Below are positions 13,219 to 27,481 of a DNA stretch of 64,000 bases, one piece after another. Under the pieces are notes generated by a model. The model was not told the DNA's origin, made no database searches, and saw only the letters and a program-made list of their open reading frames with translations. The position numbers were made by a program, and so were the translations under genes. Position 1 is the stretch's first letter, and each line of letters opens with the position of its first letter. Source of the stretch: Anoplolepis gracilipes (Eukaryota > Arthropoda > Insecta > Hymenoptera > Formicidae); the NCBI RefSeq assembly GCF_047496725.1, contig NC_132971.1, positions 8,515,001-8,579,000 on the forward strand, in the 5' to 3' direction.

Positions 13219-13298
13219 AAACGCGTTGAACAGTTTAACAATTATAAAAGTAGAAATAATTATTTCTACTTATAATTATCAAACTGTCCAATACGTTT
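13219..13298. repeat. 80 bp near-perfect palindrome
   Basis: Two arms of about 38-40 bp meet almost without a loop. The left arm runs from AAACGCGTTGAACAGTTTAA to AGTAGAAATAA; the right arm is its reverse complement with a few changes (GGACAGTTTGATAATTATAA). It lies about 180 bp upstream of the Swip-1 promoter region. It is probably a small MITE or foldback remnant. Confidence 0.8.
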
Positions 13299-13399
13299 AA
13301 AAAATAAATTTATTTTCGAAATGCAATGAATGTCAGAGATGCTTTCGGAAGCGTACATATATTGCGCTTTGAAAATTCAAATAAATTGAAGGAAAGATA

Positions 13400-13713
13400 A
13401 TTTGCCGCGCAGACCCCAACAAGATAGCTACGGCCCTGACTGTTCGCACGACTACTAGTCGCTCCTACCTACGCTCTGTGCCTCAGTACATGCGGACTCG
13501 CCGCGGCGTGCGAATCACATTTTTATGGAAGTGTACATCTTTGTCCCGTCTACATCGCACTTTACAATTCTCATTCATTTCTGTAAACTCGCGATAATCG
13601 CGTTCTAACTTATCGATAAATTGATTCGAAAAAAATATATTTATCGCTCTTCACGCAAATTCCTAACAAAACTCGTTCCCAAGATTTAAATCGGCGATCG
13701 AAAATCGAGAATC
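13400..13713 (+). promoter_or_regulatory. Swip-1 promoter and 5' UTR region
   Basis: Base composition changes sharply from AT-rich to about 50% GC just before the first Swip-1 exon, as usual for hymenopteran promoters. An arthropod initiator-like TCAGT lies at 13483-13487. I see no TATA box at the right distance. The exact start site is inferred. Confidence 0.5.
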
Positions 13714-14153
13714 ATGCCAGCGGACGCCGAACTCAGCAACCTGCTCAACAGACGGCAAAGGATCAACGACGAACTCGAGGAGGGCAAAGAAGTGAAGAAG
13801 CAGTACAAGTTTGTAAACGTTTACACCGAGTTCCATGAGTTGTCGCGTCGCGAAATCAAGCAATACGAGCAAACCTTCAACAGGTGAATGTCTTTTTTTA
13901 TTTCTTATATTTGCTCGCGTCATCGCAATCGAAAAATATCAACAAGATGATAAGCCGAAGCCGGCTATAACGATACTAAGACGTTTAATAACTCAAGGTT
14001 TAGTTTTATTACTTTACAATGAAATTAATTTATGGAACTAAATTTCTCAGATAAAAGATATTTTTTAGAAGATACTGTATTTTTGCCATTATTTTTTATA
14101 TACCACAGTATTAATAATACCAAATAAATACTTATTATTATATAAATATATAA

Positions 14154-14213
<60 letters not shown>

Positions 14214-17200
14214 CTATATTTTTCTATAAGTATTTTATCATAAATATTTATTAGAAAATTAGAAAAAGTATTTATATACTATCATAATATAATATATAAA
14301 TTTGTTTTCTATGTAAATTTTATATACGCTATAAAATGTTTATAGGTAAAACTTTCTCTCTTAACTTCTTTTTTAATCAAAATTAAATTTAAATACTCTT
14401 TTATATGACACAAAAGGGACAGTCGCATTTGCTTAAACATATGTGTACATACCTGCGGCTGTTAAATACTCAAGCTATATATAGTGTTATCAACTTAATA
14501 GGCGTACTCTGTCTAGTTGCTTATTTTTACGAGTCAGCCTCGAATATACATGTGTAATCAGATGAACATAAATAATTCTTTTTTATATGACGAGATTGAT
14601 CGTCAGTGGGACAAAATACGCATCGTTAATGGCAAACACTTTAGAATCAATAAACTCGCCTGATTGTAAGCAAACTTATTCTACAATGATATCGCTGACA
14701 TAATGATTATCAGTCTCTTTCAACGATTCATTTGATGAGTCATGGAATATATCTTTAAGTTAAATGTCTTTTTTAAAGATAGTGCACAATTTAAATAATA
14801 CTATGATATTTTGTCTTTATATATATTTTTGTATAACATAACGTTTGTATTTTGTTATTTGTTTACAATCATTCTTGTTCATAATATACTGACATACATC
14901 TACATTATATTGCTTATACTATTATTTTATTTACGATATGTATCATCCGAATAACAAAAACAATAATATAGATAACAGATAATACAAATAATATGAATAA
15001 AAAGAAGTTTAATTATTATACACGTCAGCTCGATTGAGTTTGAAATATTTTAAATTCAATTTCTATTTAATTAACAAATTAGTTTATACAACTGCGTGTT
15101 GAGCAGCAGACAATATTATATTAATAAGCTTTGTCTATGATCCGTAGTACAGTTTCTCTTGTCCATCAAATGTTTACATCAGACTGTCTTTGCGAATTCT
15201 CGATTGTAAATAGCAGCTCTCTCTCTCTCTCTCTCGCGTGATGTCTCGCGAGATTTTCTAGTTAATCTGATAACATCCCGCTGCTATCATCACCTTAATC
15301 GCCCGATCACGCGCGTCTTTTATGATAACAGACTGTGTTACAAAAAACTATTATCTGGGTATTACGGTACGCACATATCGTAATCATTTAACCAGGTTCC
15401 AAAAATATAATGCGTGTAATAATCGAAATATAATTTTTGTTCATAGTTTGGTTTGCTTCTAAAAAAAATCGTTATCCTTTCTTGAAAGATAATTCAAGAA
15501 AAAATGGATGTCTCCTTTTCGTCCTTGCCCTCGCAATATCTACGAAGATGCCTGAACCAAAATAACCATTCGCCCTGTTCTCTGTTCGCCGCGTTGTCAA
15601 ACCTGCTACCAGGTTGACTCCGAAATACCTACCTACTCCGAGACACAAAGGGCGTAGATGCCGGGAACCGTGGTGGAGGAGGGGCATGGCAGGAGGCCCG
15701 CAGGGACCCTGAGGTCGTCTGCCCTCTTCGCGCAGCTTGCGTTCCTTCTCTCAAAGAAATGCACGTCACGAATCTCTCTCTCGACGTTCGCGGTTTCGTA
15801 ATGACCGAGCATGCGATTCTCCACGTCTCTGCGATTTTCTCCTTTCTGGGCTCCTTCATCGAAAAATGACATCTCTCCCTCTTTCTGTCTCTCCCTTCCC
15901 CTTTTGTGTTTTTCGTCAATAAATCTTTAAAACACTTTACAACCGGCAGAAGAGATCATGGACAGTATCACGGAATAGATGTCGAAGAATTCATTCTTTG
16001 TCGAGAGTTCGTAAGAAATTTAAAAAATACGACAAACAATTGAAAAAAAATTAAAAACTAAATTAATAAAATTATAAATTTATGTTGAAAAAAAAAATAA
16101 GAAACGGATATCTAAGCGTAATTATTATTAATCTCTAAAGTACATTTATGCGTGAAAAATTTAAATAAAAAATTAAATAAGATTTTCAGGGAATTTAACA
16201 GGACTTTTGATTTATTACTCGAAGATTGAACATTAGACATTAATCTGAAGCCTGTGGATATCGAGAAACGCAAATATTTCGGAGAAAATACGTCCTATTC
16301 CTACGATTTATTCCTACGAGACTTACAAGCCCAAGTTACAAACGCAACCGGTTTCGTGGCGAAAAGACAAGGACGACTTCTTGGACAAACGCGCGACATA
16401 AACGAACAACAATCATCGGTTCTTCCGGATGACGTATCGCAGCATGCACGTGCGCGCTGCAGGCGACAGAGAAATTCTCGTGCCTCTATTGAGAGGTTTT
16501 CACCTTGCGGGCATTTAAACAGAAAGGAAAAGTCGATCCTCGATCGAGGTCTGTGTTTAAGTATCAACGTGAAGTTGCATTTCTGAAATAAAACCTTACG
16601 TAAGGTGTAAAATAATAATAACATACGAGAATTGTAATGTATATTTAAGATTAAACATTTTCTCTAATATCGCCTGAATAATTATTACTTATTAAACTTA
16701 AAATTCGCGTTAATAATGTTTTTGTAATTTTTATATCGACTAATTTTGATTTGATATTTGCTACTTTGTACGCAGTAAAAGATAGCATTTCTCAATTAAA
16801 TAAAACAAAAATACGACTATTAACATTTTCCGTTATGGTTTATCGATGATTCCTGATACGAACGTGTTGCATCTTCTCATTCCTCTTATAAATACCGAGA
16901 AGAACAAAAATAATTCTTCTCTTAATCGGTAACTCGATATATTCATCAGCCAGAGCCATTATATTGTAGGCTAAATATACAACATCTCACTGCGGTTTTA
17001 ATTCGAAGACGCGATAATACTCGGATGCGTTCACGTAGGTTGACGGTTGTTATCTATCCAACACTTCCTGTACACCAGACACAGATCACAGTCGAAAATG
17101 TCTCCATTGAGTTCGTTATTCTCTCGAGAAATTTCCTTCCGGAGATTCACAGGAAGCTCTTTGGAAGGGTTCCGAAATCGGACCAGACCCCTTGGTTGAC

Positions 17201-20200
17201 CCTTTAATCAGGTCGTACATCTCACAGAATTAACTGCTTAAATGTAATTAATTTAAAGAGTTTGAAAGTCAGCGAGACATCCGGTGTCCCAACTGATTGA
17301 TTGTTTTTTCTAATCTGTATTGTCACGAATACAATATTAATATCCCCTTAATTTAGTCAATTTAATTTCCAACAAATAATACGAATCAATTCTTTAAATA
17401 ATTTTTGTTATTTCTTGTTTGTCAAATAAATTAATTCTTCTGTATTGTATGCATGTTTTAATATCGCGCTCGGACGTGTGTATTATTAATTTTGAATAGT
17501 ACTTATACACTTTGGATAAGAGAAAAGTTGTCAAGAGAAAACATATTTATATTATTTATCGAGAAATTTCTATCGCAAAGTGCACTGTGACTTGCGCAAG
17601 GTCGAAAGTCGAGGTTTCTACGGCTCGATTGAATGCATGCTTAACTTTCCCTATTACAATGATAGCGCAGTGAGAGATGTGATCGATTCACCTTTATATG
17701 TGTACAACGAGACGACGACCTTAACCCTTTCGCTGCTAAAGTAGGTGAATGCATGTATGCATTCGAAATACATGTATTCTCGGAATCGATATCTCCGCAT
17801 ACAATATAATGAATACTTTCCGGAGAACAGGAAATACTATTTCTGGAAAAATATTTAATATTTTTCCACATAATGCTTTCATAAGATATACATTTTGATA
17901 AAAAATATTTTCATACCGAGTTATTTGCTAAGGAATAATTGAGTAAAAATATTTTGAAAAATTTTAAGAAATTTTTTAAATTTTATCTTTCTTTTTGTTT
18001 AAAACTAAAAGAAAAAAAAATATTTTTAGACATTTCCGTTGCATTGGCATCGCAAACCGTTATTCTTCATGGCTGTTCTCGAAGAAATCGCGCGTTCCGA
18101 ATATATAAACAGCACAAGAATTTATTCTACAACTCGGCTCGGCGATGAAAGGTGTACTCAGTATTTCTATCAGCAACACCGCTAGACATTTTAAATAATG
18201 TTTCATTGATGGGAAAAGACATAACATTTCACGGACGGTGTTTGTCCCTACTTAGGAAACACTTCCACGGCTCATACAATGTGCGATGAGATTTCTTTAA
18301 CCTCGCAGAATTCTAATTTGTACTGTATATAAACATTTTTCTTGCAATCTCACATATTAGTCAGTCCTATATTCTTCGCAAATGAAAGATGTCAATTAGC
18401 TATTAAAATATGAAAACATTTAGAATAAGAAGAAAATATCTGATATTTTTTTTTATTTAAAAGAAGGTAACAATAACTTTTACTTTTGCGACAGAAAATA
18501 ACACACTTGTCACATGTGCGATAGTTAACGAAAAAGAAGTTGATTAATTATTAAATCTTCATCATTGTTTTCAGAGCAGATGTAGAACATCAATTTCATC
18601 TGAATTTTGTTACTCGATGGATACAACATTACTTTGCACATAAAATCAACATTTATTTACAATTTCAGAAAAACAATTTTTTAATAAGACACTGTTTTAA
18701 TAAAAAAATATATTAATTAATATATCAAAATCTGTTCAAACTTATAAAAGAAGTCAAGAAAATTTTAATAAATAAAATATTAATTAAATAAATTAAATAT
18801 TTTACTTTCCTTGAGACTATTATTTTGAGTTCTGTTTGAAGCAGCATTTATCATTTTTTTCAATTCAATATTATTGTAGTAAGAATCCCGTAAAAAACTT
18901 TTGTTTTTCCTTAACTCTCTCAGAAAATCGTACACGTCAAGGATCATAAATCTCGGTTATACGAAGAAAAAGCACGTACTATCTTCGTCCTTGTTTTCAT
19001 TCTCAGCGTGTTGCCAATTCGTCGCAATGACGTTCATTATTCCTCGAAGGACCAAGCTTCGCCGTATCGATCTTGGAAAACGAGGATGAATCGGGATCAT
19101 CGCGTGTCACCTTGACCCGGTTTTCTCCGGTCTTACTCCTGGAAAAGGAATCGCAGAGAAACGAAACGAAAACGAAACACTTACCGTCGAGCCGGTCCAA
19201 AACGGAACGATTTCGCGATAACAAGATCAAGAATACATCGGCGTCGTTACGTCGCGATCTAATTGCTTATCTCGCTTATCTATCACATTATAGCAATTAG
19301 GAAATGTAAACCGTCAGACAAGAAGACGATTAAAACGCTTTGTTTACTTTTTCGATACATTTCAATACAAATATTTTTAAAAATAAATTTTATATTCATA
19401 AAAAAATCACAAATAACATACTTGTTTCTTCACCAAATAATAAATAGTTAAAAAGTAATTTATTTTCTTTTTAAATTGTAACCCGTTAGACCTGAGATCA
19501 TGGTGAAATAATAACACGATTAACTTTGATTTTTTTTTTTATTTTAATTGAAAGAAAATTTATCTCAATAAATATATATGTATTTATTTATATAGTATTT
19601 TCAAACAATACAATTTTTAAGTATGCTTTTATAAAATCAATCAAATCCATTCAATGCGTTAACACTCGCGTTGCATCGGCGCCTCAACACAATTTACGTT
19701 GATTGAAGCATTTTACTCAATCGGTTAAAACTGTCTGACGAGAAACAATTTCGACAAGCCGAGTGATTCACAGCAACGTGATTTCGTTTAGAAATTTAAT
19801 TATAAAGTAACATTTATAAATATCATTTTTCTAAGAATATGTTCACAATTAATCATTACTTATCATTAGTGATTTGAAACATTATGTAATCAGCAGATAA
19901 TTTATTTTAGATTATAGAAAAAAATTTATTGATTAAAATAGAAAGGTGAATTGATAAAAAGTGCTGATTTTAATAGAACATATTTCACTTACGTATCTAT
20001 GGCCTTTATCTTTTTACGTCTGTCACTCTTATTGATCACTTTGCTTAACCGTGCTTATAAATATATGACCTCCACCTTTGGCATTCTTCCTTTTTCTCCA
20101 TGAAATTTCTCTAAACTTCGAGGAAGAAACAGAGAAAAAGAAGAGAGATATTGTAAATATCACACATGTTGATATCTAGCAGATAATTATCTGCAGAAAA

Positions 20201-23200
20201 ATTAGAGAATAATTTAATCATACTATTACTACACATATTTTCTCATCTATTTTGCGTCAAAATAATTGCCAATATTAGTATTTAATTTTCGCTGATAATT
20301 ACAAAATAATGTTTGGATTATTGCTTATTTTAATGTTTTTCAATATTGACAGATAACAAAATACTAAATTATAATAATATTGAAATTATCTGTCACACGT
20401 TATTATACATTATTGCATTTTTAAAACAAAAATTACGTTCTCTGTATGAGAACGAGGAATATACATATATATACTCATAGGACTAAAGACTACAAAAGAT
20501 TTTGCTCGTGTTTGATTACTAAATACAGCAAGATTCAGGCAAATATTGATCCTTTCAGTAGAACAATTCCTCCTGATTGGAAGGATTTACCATCCAGGTT
20601 TCTACCCGCCTACATCGCTCCAATTTCCGGTGCCTCGCAGTAACGTCATTAACTAATGCGGAAGTAATTTCCTTTAATGTTCTGCTCTTCTACACTTTAA
20701 CGATCATAGATCGAAAATAATGGCGATCTTAAAGTCTCTTGCTTAATTAAAATTATGGCAGAAATACACATATGTATATATGTCATATTCAGGCGGATAA
20801 AATCGTGAGAGTTATAGCTAGATATGCCAAACAATCATCGATCCAAATGCGCATGAATGAAACTTGAACTTTGATAATTATATTCACGATAAGTATTCTT
20901 ATTTTTCCTTTTTTGGAGAATTACATTGATTTTGATCAGAGCTCGTTAATCATGATGACTAAAAAGACTGATTTATTGTGGAAGTGGCTTTCAATTTGCG
21001 ATATAATTATGTCAATGATAGTGTATATCTGTTATGTAACATAATTGCTCTCTAGATTTATGGCATCGCGATATATGATAACGCAGATTTCAATTCAGCG
21101 TATACACTGTTATAACATATATTTCTCGCGTATAGGTATAATTACAGTTTACACATTATAATATATTGTTTTCAAATTAATTAAAATTATAACTATTATA
21201 TAATATTTATAACTATAGGAATTAATAATATTTATAATTATAGGAATAAATTTATTTTTAGAACTTATTGTAAAGATCGCGATTCTTTCAGATATTTCAT
21301 ACAACAAACTATAACATATATAGAACTCAATTTTACCTACTTCGTGAGATCGCATCGACATATTGGAAAACATCCATCCCATGCCTTGACACTTTCCATC
21401 CCTTACGCGGAAAGCGATTACACGAGTTTCCGGCAAAGTAAAGTTGACATCCTGTCGAGAGATTTCGCGAATCTGAATATCGTCAATCATTCCCACGTTT
21501 TCCCTCTGTTTTCACTCTCGGCACGTCTAAACGTTCCTCGATAATTAAGAAATACAGATTGATACAGAGATAGAGGCAAGGATTCCCGCACTTCATTTAT
21601 GCCCCTCATTAATCGTTTATTAATGTCTCACGAAATAATTATGTTCCCTAAACATTCCACGAAATTTGCACACAAAATAAAACCTTTTACAATTTAATTT
21701 ATTTAAAGAAATGTTAAATATTCTATATTATTTATCGTTGAACAATAAATATTTATATAATAATGTAAATTAATAATAAATATATATTTTTGTATTAATG
21801 AATTCCTTGTTTGAGACCAAAATATTTTAATAATTACCTAATAATGTTGAAACTGATGCAAATATAATGTCGCGTATCTCATGTCACTCATGTTTATTAA
21901 TTTCAATCAGATTGATTCGTCCCACGTACATTCGGTACATTCGGCCGAGCGCTTCCTGAAGGGGTGCTTTCCATACGAGAATTGTGCATATAAAATTACA
22001 CGGCTCATTGTTTCTAACACGGATGTGAATGCGATACAGTTAACCTTTAGCTCACGTACGCCCACATTTTTCCACGCGTAGCAAGAGAGTGAAATTAATA
22101 ATGTCAAGCACTTAGGCAGTTATTTTCGATGATTGTACGACGTCATAAGTGCCATCGAAATAAATCATTTCCGCTTTTTGCATTTACGGCGCATGTGATA
22201 CAACGCGTAATAAAATTCGGTGCCCTCAATGCAAATATCCAGATTATTCTGGACCGAAGTTTTAACGACGCAATGTTTGCATACATATATAAGTCTACAT
22301 AAATCTCAGCTAATCGGAAAGTCTGAAAGAGCTCACCAAATTAAATTTGACAGTCTGAATCACACAGTTTGAATCTGCTAGATTAAAGAAGAATAGAAAA
22401 TGCGATTTTTTTTTACAGATAAATATCTTGTTCAACCTATTTTGTGCGCTTTCTATGAGAGAGACGTTCTAGTTATTAAATGTTCTACCTTGTACATTGC
22501 GGCCAACGAGACATTGGCTTCGTAATAAATGTGAAGAAAGTCGCGAATGTTAATGACGACCGAGTTAAGACAATCTCGATTACTACTTGGGTTACGAAAA
22601 ATATAAATGTCATCTAATCGCTAGTCTCTTCTTATAACCGAAGAAAATCTGTAATCTTCTTCAATTGAAATAGTTACTTATAATAAATTACAACAATTTT
22701 TTTCTTTTTAGATAGCATTTTCTAATTTTTTTATATAAAAAAGGCGACACCAAATTTTACGATACATAGTCTTATATGAAAAAAATTAAATAAAAGACAA
22801 AATAAATAAAAAAAAAGGAATAAAAGATATTCGCAGAAACACGTCTGAAATATATTTGGAATCTTATCGAATATCTAAAATTAAATGTATCAAAGTCAAT
22901 TACTTTGCTAAATTTTCTTCTAGCTCTTCATTATGCCGTTTTACAGTATCAGACAAGAGTTTAATGTATATCACTTAAAATTTTAATTTAATAATTCAAT
23001 ATATTGATCATGCTATTTACATCAACTTTAATGAATATCACAATGAACATTTTCACTGTATACTTCGTGAAATTATTGAGTTACAACGACGTCAGATTTA
23101 ACAGATTTCGTTAAAAGACTGATGCCATTTCCTATCTCATCAAGTAATAGTTTCTTGAATTTCACGAAATAGAAAGAAGCTATTTTTGTAGCGACTAGAT

Positions 23201-26200
23201 TGAAGCAACCTTTCTACCGAGTTTTTCAACGAATTCGTTTAATAATCGCGCCTCGTTCGCCAGTAATGATAGTGTCCCGAATTTTTTCTTCCTCCTATAA
23301 CCTTCGTGCAACGGCATTTAATGACTTGTGATTAGATTGCACACAGTATCGCGATTAACTAGAGGCGACAGACTACAATGTATGTACGACACGTTTAGCT
23401 GGGCGTCTCATTGACCAGCATCATCACGATGATTTATTGACGAGTCAATCGCTTAAAAATGTACTCTACTTTAAGCAGAGAAAGGAGGTCGGTAATAAAA
23501 TTCACCAGTCAGCAGAATAGATTAGCCCTAACCGCATTAGATACCTTATCACATTGTCGATGATCAATCAATAGTTTTATCTATCAGATAATATTTTTAC
23601 AAATATAACTTTGGCAACTCTATACCTGAAGTTTAAAATTAAAAAATGTTTTGTTAGAATAAAAGTGTGAATAAAAAATAAAACATTCTTTTCGCTTTAA
23701 TTTTACAATCAAAATGCTTCCATTTTATTTCATTAATTGCACAACTTTATTAGCAGAAAGTTCATTTACAGGTGAAAAAAGTGATACTTCTGAAATATTT
23801 CAGATAAAAAATTACGTAATAAAATTTCGAATTTATAGATATTCTGATTCTAATCGATACTTATTGCAGATTCGACGATGGACACGACGGCTATCTCGAC
23901 CTCACCGAACTGAAGCGAATGATGGAAGTTTTGGGTGCACCGCAAACACATCTCGGACTCAAAGCGATGATCCAGGAGGTCGACGAGGATGGCGACGGTC
24001 GTATATCTTTCCGTGAGGTTGGTTTATTTTTACAAACTTTAGAGAAAAATCCCAGACTAATAAACAGTATAAACGAAGTATCAAATATAGTGATTAAATA
24101 AATCATTTTTCTTACTTTGAGAAATAGAAAAAATATTTATAAAAAATGACTAACGTAAAATTTATCTATTTGATTGTAATAATATTTTTATTTTATTTTA
24201 ACATGAAGAATAAAATTATTTAACTTATCATTTTATTTCGCAATAACTATGTATGTTCCAAATAATTAAATAAGTTGATACATAAATATAGTAATAATCT
24301 TTTCATGTATTTTTATTAATAAATTGAAATTAATTTTTTCCCAAGAAATAAATATTCATTATTTTTTACACATTATTAAAAAATTATTTTACATACAGTT
24401 TATTGAGAATTTTTCAAATCCATTATTGTTAGGTAATAATGTTAGGTAACTGCATTTTACTATTAGAGAGAAATGCCGCAGACAAATGGTTTGGAAATGT
24501 GCTGTATTGGTTAGCATACTTTATGCTATTGGCTTTGAATGTGGTCAGTATAAACATAAACCCATGGTCTCTATGATCAGCCTGATCAACATTAGTGCTT
24601 CTCGCAACTCTGTTTGCGGTCGTTAAAAGTATTGAACCGAAATAGACTTCACTGTGTGCAGCTTTGCTCTTATCCTGACCATCAAAAAGCACATGCACTG
24701 TGCATGATATTTCAGGAAGAGTAACAATTGAAAGAAAATATTTATTTTTAATAAATATTTTTAATAAAATTCACCAATTTCGTGAAAATTTTATTTTATT
24801 CTTTAAAAACTTCTTTTCTCTCTTTTAAAGACTATACATTATTTATTAAAAGAAATAATGTACTTAAAAAAGTAGAATTTTAAATTTTTATTTAAAAGAT
24901 TAAAATTTTTGTTAAATTTTTCGCTCTATTTTTATCATCTTTTCTTTCATTATAGAGTGTTAAATAATATAATTCTGATCAGACTCGCATCTAGATTTAT
25001 TTATTTGTAGCAAACGCGCATATGTGATATATTATCTGTATAAATAGTAGACCCCATGCAATGTTTAAGCTCACTCACTCACTGAGTATTCGACGATCGT
25101 GTTTATTCTCCAGCCATAGCTGTGCGTAAGAGAGGGCACGTTCTATTTTGGTTGCCTACATACGATGGAGTATTTTAACAACTGCCAAACAAGTCTGCCC
25201 GCTATAAAAAAATGTGCGAAACTGAAATTCTCCCGTTAGAAGCAAACTTTGCACGATAATTTAAAAAAAATTAACCACACTTGTTTTTATATTTTCTACT
25301 GTGAAAAATATGTATATTTGTATAAAAAAGAGTTAAATCTCATAAACATAATTATACATTAATTAATTTTAATTTCAAATATCATATTTATTATAATTTT
25401 TAATATTTTATATTTATTTAAAAAAATATTTGTCTCTTGCTTTTAGCTTTTAATTTAAATAGGATACTCTGTAAAAAAAAAGAAAAAAACAAGAAAACAT
25501 ATGCATATATAATCAAAAAATAATTACTAATATTACGCAAAAGTGCACTGAATTTTTAACTTCAGTGTTCAAAAAGCAATCAAATGTAGGCGCGAAAGCA
25601 TCGGGAGGAGATTAACTTTGCAATCGCTAGCCTGGCAACGGATCAATTATGCTGAATCTATGCAACGTGTTCGAGGGATACCAGACCGTGTGAAATTGAA
25701 ACTTTCGCTCTTAACGCAATCTGCGTGTACCTCGCTACAACGTGCATGAAACTGCGAAAAAAACCGCAACGTATACGTATCACGTACTATTTCAAGGAGA
25801 GTGTCCCGACTTAATACGAGATACACGCGCGCAAAGACAATCGGACTTGACATACCGTATTTCGCAAACAAAGTCCGCGAAATCGATCTGCATACGCGAT
25901 GCGTGCACGCGCGATTTGCCCCGCTCGACAACCGTGATTCATTGCGTGATAGTCGAGTAGTTTGCTCAGATTACTCACCTTCCTCTTACTCATCGTGGTA
26001 TGAATTACCGTAAAACGTCCGCGATATATATCCCCCTTTTTCGTCGCATGGTCATTAAATGTTGCAATTTTTAAATTTCTTTAATCACATGAGATTTTTT
26101 TATTTTTAACAGATTATTTTTCTGCCTTTTATTTTTAATTTTTATTTCCTAATTAATGCACCAACAGAGAATATTTTAATTAAATAAAGCTGAACAGCAA

Positions 26201-27207
26201 GGTTTTATTTTATTTATTACTCCTACAATCGTGAGATAAAAAGTTTATATATTTTATATGCAGAATATTTCGAGAGTACATATCTCGAGAATATTAACAT
26301 AGATTCGAGATCATTCTATTTTCGAAAAACGGCTCAAGTTGAATAATTTATAATTTTTTTTAAAGACATTTTAAAAACTTTTTAAGTATAATCTTTTAAA
26401 ATCTTTTACGCATCATATCTTTGATGTATTAAATATGTATGGTAAATTTCGTTACAGTTTTTACTGATCTATCGTAAGGCGCGTGCTGGTGAATTGGAAC
26501 AGGATTCTGGATTAAGCCAGCTGGCCAGACTCACTGAAGTGGACGTTGATGAAGTTGGTGTTACCGGAGCTAAAAACTTCTTCGAAGCTAAAGTATATTT
26601 TCCTATTTATATCTTTTCTAAAATAAAAAAAAGATTTTCTGCTTTTTTATATTTTAATAATTTTTTTAAAATATATATTAAATTTTAAGCAAGTTTTTTA
26701 TATAATTTTAATAAGTGTTTCAGACAATAAAATTTCCTTGGTTTTTAAATATTGTTTATATACTTCTTTATAATTGAACTGTATATTATAATTTTGTACA
26801 TATTACATATTTAATATAAATTATGTTTAATTCTTTGTTATATTGCAAAAAATTGTTATTTATAATATTATAAAAAAAACTTCAACTCTTGTCTCGTTAT
26901 TGCGGACGCAACACGCGCACTTCCCATTCACATATGTGTTTATAAATGACACATGGGACAGGCCCAGATAGTTACTTCAGCGTGTCGCCCGCGCTGAAAA
27001 AATGCATGCGCGAAAGCGTAACCCGAACGAATTGCATTTCGCACGTGCTCCGATTAACTTTTTTTTTCGCAGATCGAGCAGTTGCGAAAGGCTTCAAAGT
27101 TTGAAGATGAGATTCGCATGGAACAGGAAGAGCGAAAACGAGAGGAGCAGGAAAAAGCGGCGAGGCGAGAGCAATTCCGACAAAAAGCCGCGCTCTTCGG
27201 CAAATAA
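13714..27207 (+). CDS. Swip-1: Swiprosin-1 (EF-hand domain family D)
   Basis: Four coding exons: 13714-13883, 23870-24017, 26458-26592 and 27073-27207, together 195 residues; phases 2, 0, 0 close exactly. The order matches the EFHD1/EFHD2 family: an N-terminal segment with FVNVYTEFHELSRREIKQYE, EF-hand 1 (loop residues 59-70, D/G/D/Y/D/E), EF-hand 2 (95-106, DEDGDGRISFRE, all calcium ligands present), then LARLTEVDV..GVTGAKNFFEAK, and a charged C-terminal coiled coil (about 152-190). The family binds calcium and F-actin and controls actin bundling and lamellipodia; the Drosophila orthologue is Swip-1. Drosophila's protein is slightly longer, mainly at the N-terminus. The second donor (GAG|GTTGGT) is weak but the junction agrees with the family. 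The 10 kb first intron is notable beside such small exons. Confidence 0.95.
14165..14211. repeat. TA microsatellite
   Basis: A pure TA run in Swip-1 intron 1. Confidence 0.95.
15217..15234. repeat. Short CT microsatellite
   Basis: A short CT/GA run at the edge of a GC-richer island in Swip-1 intron 1. CT/GA runs of this kind can bind GAGA-type factors in insects; no such role is shown here. Confidence 0.8.
24018..26457 (+). other. Swip-1 intron 2
   Basis: Mostly AT-rich. Two stretches are GC-richer: 24,430-24,720, with an unassigned minus-strand open frame of 89 codons (see findings), and 25,600-26,040, where several frames on both strands are open without recognisable content. No exon is supported in either. 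Confidence 0.5.
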
Positions 27208-27475
27208 TTGAACAAAAATTACGAGAGAGCGAAAGTAGCCGACTTGATGTTAGTAGGCAAAAACTGATTAATTTAGATTGCTTAGGTTTATTTCCGCTCG
27301 ATATTGATGTCGTCAATAATAACTGCATAAACCATTTTAATACGCTCTAAAGCAATGTGAAATTGCGAATTTATTACGGTGACTATTATTAGAAGAAATT
27401 CAAAGTGAATAATGTAATTTCCGGTGCTACTAACACACGAAAAACAATTTTATATCAATCGTCTCTAATTTCGCA

Positions 27476-27481
27476 AATAAA
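27476..27481 (+). terminator. Candidate Swip-1 polyadenylation signal
   Basis: AATAAA about 270 bp after the stop codon. Later copies, for example near 28,954, could serve longer 3' UTR forms. Confidence 0.35.

Larger units (their letters stand above)
9936..13380. other. Intergenic DNA between odorant receptor and Swip-1
   Basis: The left part (to 12,432) is the duplicated receptor upstream region. From 12,433 the sequence is unique. At 12,541 a polypyrimidine tract ending in CAG is followed by about 250 bp of lower AT content that looks exon-like (see findings). An 80 bp palindrome lies at 13,219-13,298. Confidence 0.6.
13884..23869 (+). other. Swip-1 intron 1 (10 kb)
   Basis: No coding exon is supported. 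It starts with AT-rich DNA including a TA run at 14165-14211, then a CT run at 15217-15234. Islands of more balanced composition lie at about 15,200-15,960, 16,250-16,600, 16,860-17,220, 18,960-19,260, 21,340-21,550 and 21,900-22,260. Open frames across these islands lack recognisable domains and occur on both strands at once, as expected for non-coding DNA of moderate GC. They may be intronic regulatory elements. Confidence 0.5.

Noticed and set aside
15472..15919. Overlapping open frames of 71-96 codons in Swip-1 intron 1
   Set aside because: Frames are open on both strands at once, rich in Arg/Ser, and show no domain, splice context or start context. They are explained by local GC content.
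16254..16624. Opposed open frames of 107-110 codons in Swip-1 intron 1
   Set aside because: Same reason: both strands open over the same bases, no recognisable protein.
25647..26013. Multiple overlapping frames in Swip-1 intron 2
   Set aside because: Four frames on two strands are open over the same 300 bp; none has recognisable content or splice sites.
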